Shown: piece by piece, positions 1 to 7,931 of the stretch
Numbering within the stretch: position 1 is the stretch's first letter
Layout: every line of letters starts with the position of its first letter
DNA from: an uncultured Flavobacteriales bacterium
Lineage (GTDB): Bacteria; Bacteroidota; Bacteroidia; Flavobacteriales; Crocinitomicaceae
DNA length: 37,279 bases
NCBI GenBank assembly: GCA_946480815.1
Contig: CAMLLB010000044.1
Coordinates: 1-37,279 of the forward strand
Direction of reading: 5' to 3'
Notes under the pieces: generated by a model
The model's database searches: none
Seen by the model: the letters and a program-made list of their open reading frames with translations, nothing else
Told to the model about the DNA's origin: nothing
Position numbers and translations under genes: made by a program

Positions 1-2
1 CA

Positions 3-1109
3 GGACCAAATGCCTTTGGAAAGAAAATCAATAAAAAGACTATCGGTCTGTTCAAGATCATGCAGAAATCCTGATTATTAATCCCTGTACATGAAAACAG
101 CAAGTTTTGTTTCTTCCAGCAGGTACTGACCGATATCGGGGATAATCAGTCAATCGAAAACGAATTGAGCACTTATTCCTATCGCTTAAAACGCATGAAG
201 TTCTTTTTGAAGGTTTCCAACCGAAGAACGTTACTTTTACTGGATGAATTCGGAACCGGTTCCGACCCGGAATTGGGCGGCGCTTTGGCTGAAGTCTTTT
301 TTGAGGAATTATACAAGCGAAAATCTTACGGAGTAATCACGACACATTACGCCAATATCAAACTAAAAGCCGACCGATTGCCAAACACAGTAAATGGCTG
401 CATGCTTTTCAATACCGAAACATTGGAACCTTTGTACCGGTTTTCTATGGGACAACCCGGGAGTTCCTTTACATTTGAAGTTGCCCAAATGAACGGGATC
501 CCAATGGACCTGATTGAACAGGCAAAAGGAAAACTGGACCAGAACCGTGTGAAAATGGACCATTTACTCAATGAACTGAACAAAGAGAAAATGTACCTTC
601 AGCGCTTGAACAAGGAACACATTGAAGCCCAGGAATTGGCTAATAATGCCCGAATGGAATTCATTGAAAAGAAACAACGGATCGATGAACGTTTGCGAAA
701 TCAGCAGGAACTGGCCGAAAAGAACAACTTGTTCATTAATTCAGGTAAAAAAATGAAGTCTTTCATTGACCGTTATCAAACCAGAACACGAAAGAAAGAT
801 GCCAATAATCCGTTGATGGAAGATGTGCGCAAATACCTGATGGTCGAGAAATCTAAAATTGAAGAAGCGAAACGGAAAGTCGAACTAATGCAGGCAAAAC
901 CGCAAAAACCGACCGCAAAAAAGCGTAAAACACAAAAACCGGAAGAAGACACGTATCAACGGGATAAAATTGTAGTTGGTTCGACCGTAAAAATGATCGA
1001 AACCAAACAAAGCGGAACGGTAGAAGAAATAAAGGGACATATTCTCACTGTTTCTTTTGGTTTTATGCGCTTAAAAGTAGAACGGGAAAAACTCATGTGG
1101 ATTAAGTAA
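3..1109 (+). CDS. mutS2: MutS2-family ATPase, C-terminal part (5' partial, interrupted by an in-frame TGA)
   Basis: Homology to MutS2 runs in one frame from base 3. GPNAFGKK replaces the usual P-loop GPNAGGKS/T, then TIGLFKIMQKS, a TGA at 72-74, LLIPVHENSKF, the STYSYRLKRMKFF signature and the Walker B run LLLLDEFGTGSD (about 234-269). A long charged coiled-coil arm follows, then a small beta-rich end (VGSTVKMIETKQSG...VSFGFMRLKV). MutS2 proteins bind branched DNA or collided ribosomes; many carry a C-terminal Smr nuclease domain, absent here as in other Bacteroidota members I recall. The open reading frame after the stop has its first ATG at 165, which would leave no P-loop. TGA sits where a glycine codon GGA is expected, and several P-loop codons are also altered. 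Sequencing or assembly error at the window edge is as likely as a real pseudogene. Confidence 0.85.
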
Positions 1110-1161
1110 AATTCAAAATCAGTCAATAGCCATTAGTGATTAGTCAATAGTGTCATTCATA

Positions 1162-1191
1162 TTTGAACTTTTGAACTTTTGAACTTTTGAA
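1162..1191. repeat. Octamer tandem repeat TTTGAACT
   Basis: About 3.75 copies of an 8-bp unit (G of each unit at 1165, 1173, 1181, 1189) lie between mutS2 and the transporter gene. Just upstream, AGTCAATAG occurs twice (about 1121-1150), so the whole short spacer is low-complexity. A TTG inside the last unit (1187) is in frame with the next gene, but the ATG at 1211 is the better start. Confidence 0.85.
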
Positions 1192-1210
1192 TACAAAAAT
1201 TAAAAAAACT

Positions 1211-2443
1211 ATGCCAACTAACAATTACTACTACTTAGGACAATCGAGTCTTCTGAACAGCTTGCTTTTCCTGGAAAGATTTGCATTCTACGGCTTACAA
1301 ACTTTCACCTACAGTTACCTCATCAGTGAGTCAATGAATCTGTATGGAGATGATGCCAATGAATTATTGCTCACCTTTGCATCTGCTTTATTATTTGCAC
1401 GGATTTTCGGCGGATTGATTGTCGACTTTTTGCTGAGTCCTAAAATTGCAATTATCGTCAGTGCAGCTCTCCAGATCCTGGGAATTTTGCTTTTCATGAA
1501 AGAGACACTTGGCATGTTCTATCTGGGAATGTTTGTCTTTATCCTTGGTCAATGCCTTTTCTCTCCCGCCATCCTGAAATCCATCGGATCTGTTTATTCC
1601 GACAAAAAGCATAAAATGGACGGAGCAATGACTTTAAGCTTTTTTGCTATTAACCTGGGATCTTTTCTGGCTCCAAGAGCCTTTCCTTATCTCGATTTGG
1701 CCGAAACGTTCAAAAGCGGATTCACTTCTTGCATTATTTGTTTCATCCTAATCATCGGGCTTTGTTTCCTGATTAAAAAACCGAAAGAATCTGCGGAAGA
1801 AATCCAGGTAAACCAGGAGTTTGGGAACCGAGTAAACGAGGTCATTTTTCTCTCCATTTTAGGCTTATTCATTTATTGGTTATTTCAACAATTATTGAAT
1901 CGTTCCATGGACAATTTCAATTACAGTGGATTCAGAAGATCGGATGATCTGGGTTTACTCGTTGCGATGATTCCGGCTTTAATTCCATTAGTTGGTTATC
2001 TCCTCTTCGGAATTTTGTGGAACCGTTTCAAATTCTCACCCCTGCTTAAGATCATCATCGGTTTCGGTTCTGCCACCATTTCAATTATAGCAGCAATTAT
2101 GACTATGGCAAACAGCCAAACGGATGATCCGAAATTCATGACTGCTTTTCTTTGCTTGAGTTTTATCGGTGAAATCCTGATTGTTCCTGTTTTCCTAAGT
2201 CTGATCCTTCAATATGCACCCAAAAAATTAATGGCAACTTATTCCGGAGCTACATTGGCTATTTTTGGATTTCTCTCCCTGTTTATCGGGAATAAAATCT
2301 TCGAAGGAATCGGAGACGGAAATTATCGCATAGCTACCCTTGTTGCTGGAATAGGGTTCTTTTTCTCGACCTTAACTGTACTCATCATCTTCCTGCTTAC
2401 AAAGAAGAAAGACGCAGCGCATGCTCACCTGGATGAATTCTAG
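1211..2443 (+). CDS. POT/PTR2-like MFS transporter
   Basis: A polytopic membrane protein of 410 residues with about 12 hydrophobic segments. The N-terminus has LERFAFYG, matching the POT-family motif ERFxYYG in helix 1, and FGGLIVDF matches the G-G-x-x-A-D loop motif between helices 2 and 3. GQCLFSPAILKSIGSVY resembles the POT motif around helix 4-5 (GxGxFKPxxxS), with changes. POT proteins import di- and tripeptides, driven by protons. This protein is shorter than typical bacterial POTs (about 450-500 residues, 14 helices) and lacks the full E-x-x-E-R-F proton-coupling motif, since the residues before ERF are LLFL. Substrate and coupling are therefore uncertain. I chose ATG 1211 over TTG 1187 because 1187 falls in the octamer repeat. 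Confidence 0.75.
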   Translation: MPTNNYYYLGQSSLLNSLLFLERFAFYGLQTFTYSYLISESMNLYGDDANELLLTFASALLFARIFGGLIVDFLLSPKIAIIVSAALQILGILLFMKETLGMFYLGMFVFILGQCLFSPAILKSIGSVYSDKKHKMDGAMTLSFFAINLGSFLAPRAFPYLDLAETFKSGFTSCIICFILIIGLCFLIKKPKESAEEIQVNQEFGNRVNEVIFLSILGLFIYWLFQQLLNRSMDNFNYSGFRRSDDLGLLVAMIPALIPLVGYLLFGILWNRFKFSPLLKIIIGFGSATISIIAAIMTMANSQTDDPKFMTAFLCLSFIGEILIVPVFLSLILQYAPKKLMATYSGATLAIFGFLSLFIGNKIFEGIGDGNYRIATLVAGIGFFFSTLTVLIIFLLTKKKDAAHAHLDEF

Positions 2444-2467
2444 AATAGCATGTTCAAAAGGCTAAAA

Positions 2468-2487
2468 GTCCTGATAGTTATCGGGAT
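2468..2487. repeat. Degenerate copy of a 20-bp palindrome
   Basis: The sequence GTCCTGATAGTTATCGGGAT matches 17 of 20 positions of the perfect palindrome at 32788-32807. It lies between two convergent genes, just before the terminator hairpin. Confidence 0.7.
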
Positions 2488-2524
2488 CAAAAGTTTGATC
2501 TGAACTTTAACAACAAAAAATAAA

Positions 2525-2569
2525 GCCATGCCTTGAAACAGATCGTGCCAATTCATTTCAAGACATGGC
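2525..2569. terminator. Bidirectional hairpin terminator between convergent genes
   Basis: GCCATGCCTTGAAA (2525-2538) pairs with TTTCAAGACATGGC (2556-2569) with a single mismatch around a 17-nt loop. On the minus strand the stem is followed by TTTATTTTTTG, a good U-rich tail for the small lipoprotein gene. On the plus strand GTTTATAT follows, a weaker tail for the transporter gene. Confidence 0.75.
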
Positions 2570-2627
2570 GTTTATATAATAAAAGGTTTCTATGAACCTT
2601 CAATTAATCAGATTAAACCTGTTCTTC

Positions 2628-2843
2628 TTATAGAAGTGTACATGTTTTTACAATTGTACCATCGGTTTCATAACCATCACATGTTTTTTTCGCGTCATCC
2701 AATGATGAATTCTTGATGGTCTTATGCTCCGTCACAGTTGTACTTCCCGTATCCTGGTAAGTACACTCACAATCGTAATCCTTCTTACACGATGCTAAGC
2801 CCAGCAATGCTATTGCCGAAACTCCAAAAACTAACTTCTTCAT
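2628..2843 (-). CDS. Small Cys-rich lipoprotein
   Basis: A 71-residue exported protein. The N-terminus MKKLVFGVSAIALLGLASC is a type II signal peptide with lipobox LASC, so the mature protein starts at Cys19 and is probably lipid-anchored. The mature part has five further cysteines (CKKDYDCECTY... CDGY... CTLL) and is rich in Thr, Asp and Lys, which suggests a small disulfide-stabilised periplasmic or surface domain. I do not recognise a named family; very small lipoproteins of this kind are common in Flavobacteriales. It is a single-gene unit: a terminator lies downstream and the next minus-strand gene ends over 120 bp upstream. Confidence 0.75.
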   Translation of the reverse strand: MKKLVFGVSAIALLGLASCKKDYDCECTYQDTGSTTVTEHKTIKNSSLDDAKKTCDGYETDGTIVKTCTLL

Positions 2844-2969
2844 ATTACCTGTTTTTAGTTTCTTACTCTACTCAAGATACCCTGAATAAAAAGACGAAAG
2901 AATCAACGTTTGTTAAAAAACAATTGAAAAGATTGGAAAAAAGAGGAAGTGTGTAAAAACAAGATATTG

Positions 2970-3731
2970 CTACTCCCCTAAACGCAAGTGAATTCCGGCT
3001 GAAGAACTGAATACGGTCTTCCGGACATTTACCGGCGGAGCACTGTCATAATAGATGTTAAATTCAATACGCATGTCCAAACGCTTGGTAATTGCCTGGC
3101 TCACATTGTACTGTCCGGAGAAACGGAAATCGCCGAATTTATCCCATCGTGGCTGATAATATGTTGTTCCGGAAAAACTAAACCCGGTTTTGGTCCGTAT
3201 GAACCAGCTCAGGTAATTGCTCCAACGCATATTGTCATTGATAATCCCATCTTCTGTCAATTCCTCGTATTCCCAAAAGGTTGATGTACCTACGAAAAAA
3301 CGCACATTATTGGTATCAACAAACTTCCAGCGCGGACCTGTACCGATCAGGTACCTTACCCGTTGATTCAATAATTGATTGTATTGAACCTGGGTATATG
3401 CTTCCCATTTCCACGGACCGTTTTTGATCCGTCTCGCATAGCGAAAATGAGCCATTCCCGAGTTTGCATAGGTTGTTTTGTTTGATGCCGTATAGTTGAG
3501 ATCAGTAATCAGTAAGAAGTGATTCTTCCGGGTCTTGTACTGGACCCTTGGACGGAAATTACCCGAATACAGGATATCCGGTGAGTTTTGAGTAACTGCA
3601 AATCCTGCATCCAATGAACCGCTCCATCCGGAAGTATCTTCATAAATACGCCTGTTTTCAATATTGACGATCTGAGCATTCAGGTTGAAAGAACAATAAA
3701 TCAGGAAGAAAAATAAGGAAAGGAGTTTCAT
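2970..3731 (-). CDS. DUF481-like outer-membrane protein
   Basis: 253 residues with signal peptide MKLLSLFFFLIYCSFNLNAQ. The mature part is alternating polar/aromatic beta strands throughout, as in an outer-membrane barrel. SGWSGSLDAGFAVTQ near residues 34-48 and YYDSAPPVNVRKT near the C-terminus match the start and end of DUF481 (YdiY-like) proteins, whose function is poorly known. Its ATG overlaps the stop of the upstream permease gene (TAATG), so it is the third gene of a tgt-permease-DUF481 operon. Pairing with an Lpt-type permease fits an envelope role, but a direct link to LPS transport is only inference. Confidence 0.75.
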   Translation of the reverse strand: MKLLSLFFFLIYCSFNLNAQIVNIENRRIYEDTSGWSGSLDAGFAVTQNSPDILYSGNFRPRVQYKTRKNHFLLITDLNYTASNKTTYANSGMAHFRYARRIKNGPWKWEAYTQVQYNQLLNQRVRYLIGTGPRWKFVDTNNVRFFVGTSTFWEYEELTEDGIINDNMRWSNYLSWFIRTKTGFSFSGTTYYQPRWDKFGDFRFSGQYNVSQAITKRLDMRIEFNIYYDSAPPVNVRKTVFSSSAGIHLRLGE

Positions 3732-4843
3732 TATTTAGGCGCAACACGATACATGAATATAGCCAGAATGCCAAAAATAAAATTCGGCAGCCAAACTGCT
3801 GCAACCGGAGGAAAACCGACCTTTGTAGCTGCTACCGTTGTGACTTTCATTGCAAAAATATAGATAAAAACAAACAAGAGACCGATTGCAATATTCACTC
3901 CGATACCACCGCGTTTTTTCCTGCTGGAAACACTCACTCCGATCAGGGTCAGGACGTATGTTGCAAAAGGATAACTGGTCCGTTGGTACAATTCGATCTC
4001 GAAAGCAGGTGTACTGGCGTTTCCCTTTTCCTTTTCTTTTTTAATAAAAGCCCTCAACTCGCTATAGGTCATCGCTTCGGCAATATTGTCCCGAATAGCC
4101 ATATCTTCAATCTTATAAGGCAATACGGTATCTTTTTCATGCTTTTCGATCAACTTTATTTTTTGGTCGACCATTTGATTCCTAAAGGCAGCGGTATCGT
4201 TATAACTTATCAGGCGTTCAAAAACATCTACTAAGTGCCAATTCGACGAACCATGTGCCACGGTTGCTGTTCTTGCCTTGAGAAAATGGACCAGCCGATT
4301 GTGTTCATCGTATTTTTCAATGACAAAATCATTGATGATATTTTCATGAGAATTATAACTCGCATAATGCACCAATTCGTTGCCGGGAAATTCAGCGTGG
4401 TAATTTTCAACTAACAGGCGATCCCGGTAAAATGACTCTTCGAAATCCAACCGAACGCGATTCGCTCTTGGCAAAACAAAGTGGTTCAATACGAGCGACA
4501 AAAGCATCAAAATAGTTGCTGCTATCATATACGGTCGAATAACCCGGATAAATGGCCTCCCGCTGAAAAGCATGGGAATAATCTCCGCGTCCTGGGCCAT
4601 TTTGGCGGTAAACCAGATCACAGAAATGAAAACGATCATGGATGAGAACGTATTCCCGTAATACAGAAGGAAATTGAAATAATAATCAAAAATGATTGCT
4701 CCAAGCGGGGCCTGGTTATCAATGAATTCAGATAAACGCTCGGCAATATCGAATACCATGGCCAAAAGCATGATAATCCCCAACATAAAAAAGAATGTTG
4801 AGAGAAACTTCCGAATGATATACCGATCTATTATTTTGAGCAT
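3731..4843 (-). CDS. LptF/LptG-family (YjgP/YjgQ) permease
   Basis: 370 residues. Three transmembrane segments lie in about the first 120 residues (MLKIIDRYIIRKFLSTFFFMLG is the typical start), then a long periplasmic beta-jellyroll region (about 130-270) and three more membrane segments to the end (about 275-370). This is the LptF/G architecture: with LptB it forms the ABC transporter that extracts LPS from the inner membrane and feeds the Lpt bridge. Bacteroidota usually encode the two permeases at separate loci, so I cannot say whether this one is LptF or LptG. It begins directly after the tgt stop codon with no gap, and its own stop overlaps the next start. Confidence 0.9.
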   Translation of the reverse strand: MLKIIDRYIIRKFLSTFFFMLGIIMLLAMVFDIAERLSEFIDNQAPLGAIIFDYYFNFLLYYGNTFSSMIVFISVIWFTAKMAQDAEIIPMLFSGRPFIRVIRPYMIAATILMLLSLVLNHFVLPRANRVRLDFEESFYRDRLLVENYHAEFPGNELVHYASYNSHENIINDFVIEKYDEHNRLVHFLKARTATVAHGSSNWHLVDVFERLISYNDTAAFRNQMVDQKIKLIEKHEKDTVLPYKIEDMAIRDNIAEAMTYSELRAFIKKEKEKGNASTPAFEIELYQRTSYPFATYVLTLIGVSVSSRKKRGGIGVNIAIGLLFVFIYIFAMKVTTVAATKVGFPPVAAVWLPNFIFGILAIFMYRVAPK

Positions 4844-5974
4844 TTAAATCCGTCTTCCCAGTTTCTTTACTTGTTCATCTTTCCAGGTTCTGAATGTCCC
4901 GTCCAGAATTCTTCTGCGGGCTTCCTTAACCAACGCCAAATAAAAGGCTAAATTGTGAATTGTCGCAATTTGAATGGCCAAATTTTCTTTCGCTTTGATC
5001 AAATGATGCAAATATGCTTTGGTGTACACCTGATCTACATATGCCGTGCCATTCGGATCCAAAGGAGAATAATCCATTCTCCACTTGTGGTTTTTAATAT
5101 TGATCGTTCCTTCGGAAGTAAACAACATTCCATGTCGTGCATTTCTTGAAGGCATAACACAGTCAAACATATCCACCCCAAGTGCAATGGATTCCAGGAT
5201 ATTCACAGGAGTTCCGACTCCCATCAGATAACGCGGCTTGTCTGCTGGCAAAATCGAGCATACCAAATCGGTCATGCTGTACATATCTTCATCCGGCTCA
5301 CCTACCGACAAGCCACCGATTGCATTTCCAACCGCATTTTGTTCAGCAATAAACTCTGCGGATTCTTTTCTCAAATCCGGGTAAACACTTCCCTGAACAA
5401 TTGGGAACAAAGCCTGTGAATAACCGTATTTCGGTTCGGTAGAATCCATTTGCGTAATACATCGTTTCAACCAACGGTGCGTCATATGCATGGAACGTTT
5501 TGCATAATTGTAATCACACGGATAGGGAGTACACTCGTCAAAAGCCATGATAATATCTGCACCGATGGTGCGCTGAATATCAATTGCTCTTTCCGGTGAG
5601 AAAAAGTGGTAGCTTCCATCGTGATGCGACTGAAAACGAACTCCTTCTTCCGTAATTTTCCGGCTCGTTGCCAGGGAATAAACCTGGTAACCGCCACTAT
5701 CTGTTAAGATCGGTCTTTCCCAACCGATAAACTGATGCAAACCTCCTGCTCCTTCAATGACTTCCAATCCCGGACGCAGGTATAAATGAAAGGTGTTTCC
5801 CAAAATAATCTGAGCTTCCACATCATCCCGTAATTCCTGCTGATGAACACCTTTTACTGTTCCTTGTGTTCCAACGGGCATAAATATCGGAGTTTCAATG
5901 GTTCCGTGATCCGTATGGACTAATCCAGCCCTCGCTTTTGAATGCGGGTCGGTATGCTTCAGTTCAAAGTGCAT
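4844..5974 (-). CDS. tgt: Queuine/preQ1 tRNA-guanine transglycosylase
   Basis: Exchanges guanine 34 of GUN-anticodon tRNAs (Asp, Asn, His, Tyr) for the queuosine precursor. Seen in sequence: FMPVGTQGTVKG (31-42), LTDSGGYQVYS with catalytic Asp92, GADIIMAFDECTPYP (138-152), VQGSVYPDLR, GGLSVGEP, and GVDMFDCVMPSRNARHG with nucleophile Asp271. The C-terminal zinc site normally reads CxCxxC plus His; here the segment is SPLDPNGTAYVDQVYTKAYLHHL, with all three cysteines missing while His340 (TIHNL) remains. From memory this is the usual state in Bacteroidota Tgt, so I do not call it broken. Length (376 residues) is normal. I chose the start at MHFELKHTD (5974); a start nine codons upstream would overlap the promoter box. 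Confidence 0.96.
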   Translation of the reverse strand: MHFELKHTDPHSKARAGLVHTDHGTIETPIFMPVGTQGTVKGVHQQELRDDVEAQIILGNTFHLYLRPGLEVIEGAGGLHQFIGWERPILTDSGGYQVYSLATSRKITEEGVRFQSHHDGSYHFFSPERAIDIQRTIGADIIMAFDECTPYPCDYNYAKRSMHMTHRWLKRCITQMDSTEPKYGYSQALFPIVQGSVYPDLRKESAEFIAEQNAVGNAIGGLSVGEPDEDMYSMTDLVCSILPADKPRYLMGVGTPVNILESIALGVDMFDCVMPSRNARHGMLFTSEGTINIKNHKWRMDYSPLDPNGTAYVDQVYTKAYLHHLIKAKENLAIQIATIHNLAFYLALVKEARRRILDGTFRTWKDEQVKKLGRRI

Positions 5975-5998
5975 AATTGTGTTGAAAAATAAACGCTG

Positions 5999-6035
5999 CA
6001 AAGATAAGGGGATTTCGGAAAGAGCCCCATCTTTG
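5999..6035. promoter_or_regulatory. Divergent promoter region of tgt and the glycosyltransferase gene
   Basis: The minus strand carries TATCTTTG (6006 to 5999), an exact TAnnTTTG -7 box, 24 nt before the tgt start. The plus strand carries CATCTTTG (6028-6035), one base off, 20 nt before the glycosyltransferase start. The two boxes form an inverted repeat: CAAAGAT-AA-GGGG against CCCC-ATCTTTG. I see no clear TTG at the expected -33 spacing on either side. Confidence 0.5.
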
Positions 6036-6055
6036 TATGCGAAGAAGACACTTTA

Positions 6056-7192
6056 ATGAAAATTATTCCCGAACTACAAGAAACAGGCGTATTTTATATC
6101 TTTTGGATTTTTGCCGGACTATTGGCTGTACAGTTGATTTACTCCGTTCTTTTCTTTGGGAGATTGGCTTTTTGGAAAGCTAAACCGGCACAAACGAATT
6201 TGCCACCGGTATCGATCGTTATTGCAGCACGTAACGAATCTGATAATTTATACGAAAATTTACCCAAAATACTGGAACAGGATTATCCGGCACCATTTGA
6301 AGTGGTTGTAATCAATAATCAATCGATGGATGATTCAAAATACTTGCTGGATGCTTTAAGCCGACAATATCCAAACCTGGTTGTCATGGAAGTTGAACGG
6401 AGCCGGCACTTGACTCCAAGCAAAAAATTCCCCCTTACTTTAGGAATAAAAAAAGCACGTTACGAGCACCTGGTACTTACTGATGCAGACTGTACTCCTG
6501 CAAGTAACATGTGGTTGCGTAAAATGACGGAACAGTTCAACGATAAAAAACAAATCGTTTTGGGTTATGGCCCTTACACCAAAAAGAAAGGATTCCTGAA
6601 TAAGATTATTCGTTTTGACACGACCATGATTGCTGTGAACTATTTTTCCATGGCGATCAATAGAGTTCCCTACATGGGAGTTGGCCGAAATATGGCCTAT
6701 ACCAAAGAAGTGTTTAAATCAACCAATGGATTTAAGTCTCATTACTCCCTGATGTCGGGTGATGATGATTTATTTATCCAGGAAGCCGCTAAAAAAAGCA
6801 ATTACACGATCCAATTGGACCCGGATACTTTTCAGTATAGTGAGGCAAAGGATAGCTGGGAGTCATTTGTGCTTCAAAAATCCAGACACTACACTACCTC
6901 TCCCCGATACAAGGTTTTCAAAAAAGTAATGTTAGGAATATATCCAAGCAGTCTGATTTTGATGCTGATATCTTTTGTTCTTTTGATTCTACAAAGTGGA
7001 TGGTGGATACATGCCTTGGCTGGATTTGGTTTTGTAACAGTGATAAAATGGTGGCTTCTGGGACTTTGCTTTAAGAAGTTGAAATCACCCGGATTCATTG
7101 CTTTATTGCCGATTACGGACTTGGTATATGTTTTGATACTTCCATTTTTTTATTATTCAGCATTGCAAAAAAACTCTTCGAAATGGAAGTAG
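6056..7192 (+). CDS. Membrane-anchored family 2 glycosyltransferase
   Basis: 378 residues. One N-terminal membrane segment (about 12-36) is followed by a GT-A fold catalytic domain: PPVSIVIAARNESDNL (50-65), DAD at 143-145 (metal/UDP-sugar binding), GDDDLF at 235-240 (acceptor/base region) and QKSRH at 274-278, a variant of the QxxRW motif of processive GT2 enzymes. Two or three hydrophobic segments follow (about 297-370). This is the layout of inner-membrane GT2 enzymes that build surface polysaccharides or glycolipids; the acceptor is unknown. The last 10 bases overlap the ATG of the sigma-factor gene, so the two are translationally coupled. Confidence 0.85.
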   Translation: MKIIPELQETGVFYIFWIFAGLLAVQLIYSVLFFGRLAFWKAKPAQTNLPPVSIVIAARNESDNLYENLPKILEQDYPAPFEVVVINNQSMDDSKYLLDALSRQYPNLVVMEVERSRHLTPSKKFPLTLGIKKARYEHLVLTDADCTPASNMWLRKMTEQFNDKKQIVLGYGPYTKKKGFLNKIIRFDTTMIAVNYFSMAINRVPYMGVGRNMAYTKEVFKSTNGFKSHYSLMSGDDDLFIQEAAKKSNYTIQLDPDTFQYSEAKDSWESFVLQKSRHYTTSPRYKVFKKVMLGIYPSSLILMLISFVLLILQSGWWIHALAGFGFVTVIKWWLLGLCFKKLKSPGFIALLPITDLVYVLILPFFYYSALQKNSSKWK

Positions 7193-7785
7193 ATCACTTA
7201 TCGGACAAGGCACGTGTAGATCTGGTTTTGGTAGACCAGGCAAGAAACGGCGACCAGGCAGCATATGCACAATTAATGGACCGATACCGCGAATCTATTT
7301 ATTTCATGATGATGAAAATGGTCCGCAATTCGGACGATGCGGATGACTTAACCATTGAAGCTTTTGGAAAAGCATTCAGCCGTTTGGACCAGTATTCTCC
7401 AAGTTTTGCATTTTCTACCTGGCTTTTTAAGATCGCTTCCAACAATTGTATTGATTTTATCCGCAAGAAACGCATTAAGTTGACTTCCATGGATACCGGT
7501 TATACGAATGAAGATGGAGAAGCGGTTGGTATTGATGCCAAATCAGACACACGGGACCCGGAAGAGCACATCATTCACAACCAGAAAGTGAAACACATGC
7601 GTCAGCTGGTAAGCAAGTTAAAACCCCGCTACCGTGAACTGATCGAAAAAAGATACTTTGAAGAATTGAGCTACGAAGAAATTGCAGAGGAATTGAACCT
7701 TCCCTTGGGAACCGTAAAAGCGCAATTATTCAGAGCGCGTGATTTCCTTGCTCAAATGATGGAACAAACAAAAGACGCCATTTAA
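7183..7785 (+). CDS. ECF-type RNA polymerase sigma-70 factor
   Basis: 200 residues. Region 2 (about 28-97) contains YRESIYFMMMKMVRNSDDADDLTIEAFGKAF and FSTWLFKIASNNCIDFIRKKR. Region 4 (about 139-192) ends in the helix-turn-helix LSYEEIAEELNLPLGTVKAQLFRAR. Regions 1.1 and 3 are absent, as in extracytoplasmic-function sigma factors. No anti-sigma gene follows: a terminator sits 40 bp downstream. The start overlaps the preceding glycosyltransferase gene by 10 bp, implying coordinated expression of the two. This coupling suggests either an envelope-related role or simple operon membership; target promoters cannot be inferred here. Confidence 0.93.
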   Translation: MEVDHLSDKARVDLVLVDQARNGDQAAYAQLMDRYRESIYFMMMKMVRNSDDADDLTIEAFGKAFSRLDQYSPSFAFSTWLFKIASNNCIDFIRKKRIKLTSMDTGYTNEDGEAVGIDAKSDTRDPEEHIIHNQKVKHMRQLVSKLKPRYRELIEKRYFEELSYEEIAEELNLPLGTVKAQLFRARDFLAQMMEQTKDAI

Positions 7786-7827
7786 GATTATAAATAAACC
7801 AACACAAAAACTAAACCTGCAAGAAGA

Positions 7828-7858
7828 AAGGATTCGCTATAACGAGTCCTTTTTTTTT
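7828..7858 (+). terminator. Rho-independent terminator after the sigma-factor gene
   Basis: AAGGATTCG (7828-7836) pairs with CGAGTCCTT (7843-7851), with one T-G wobble, around a 6-nt loop. An unbroken T tract runs to 7858. Confidence 0.88.
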
Positions 7859-7931
7859 ATTGAAAAACATAAAAATTCTTAATCAGAGAATTATGTAACA
7901 TCTGATCAAAATCCAATCGATAAATTAAGTT

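Noticed and set aside
72..74. TGA read as glycine (recoded genetic code)
   Set aside because: TGA is used as a normal stop in this window (for example at 28943-28945 and 34176-34178), so recoding is not supported.
4844..5974. Broken tgt because the zinc cysteines are missing
   Set aside because: All catalytic segments and the length are intact, and I recall the same absence in other Bacteroidota, so it is treated as a lineage trait.
7183..7785. Sigma/anti-sigma operon with a TonB receptor (SusCD-type regulation)
   Set aside because: No anti-sigma, TonB receptor or SusD-like gene is near; a terminator follows directly.
7871..7889. Short hairpin AATTCT...AGAATT before the topoisomerase gene
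   Set aside because: Only 6 A/T-rich pairs, no T tract, and expected by chance in this composition.
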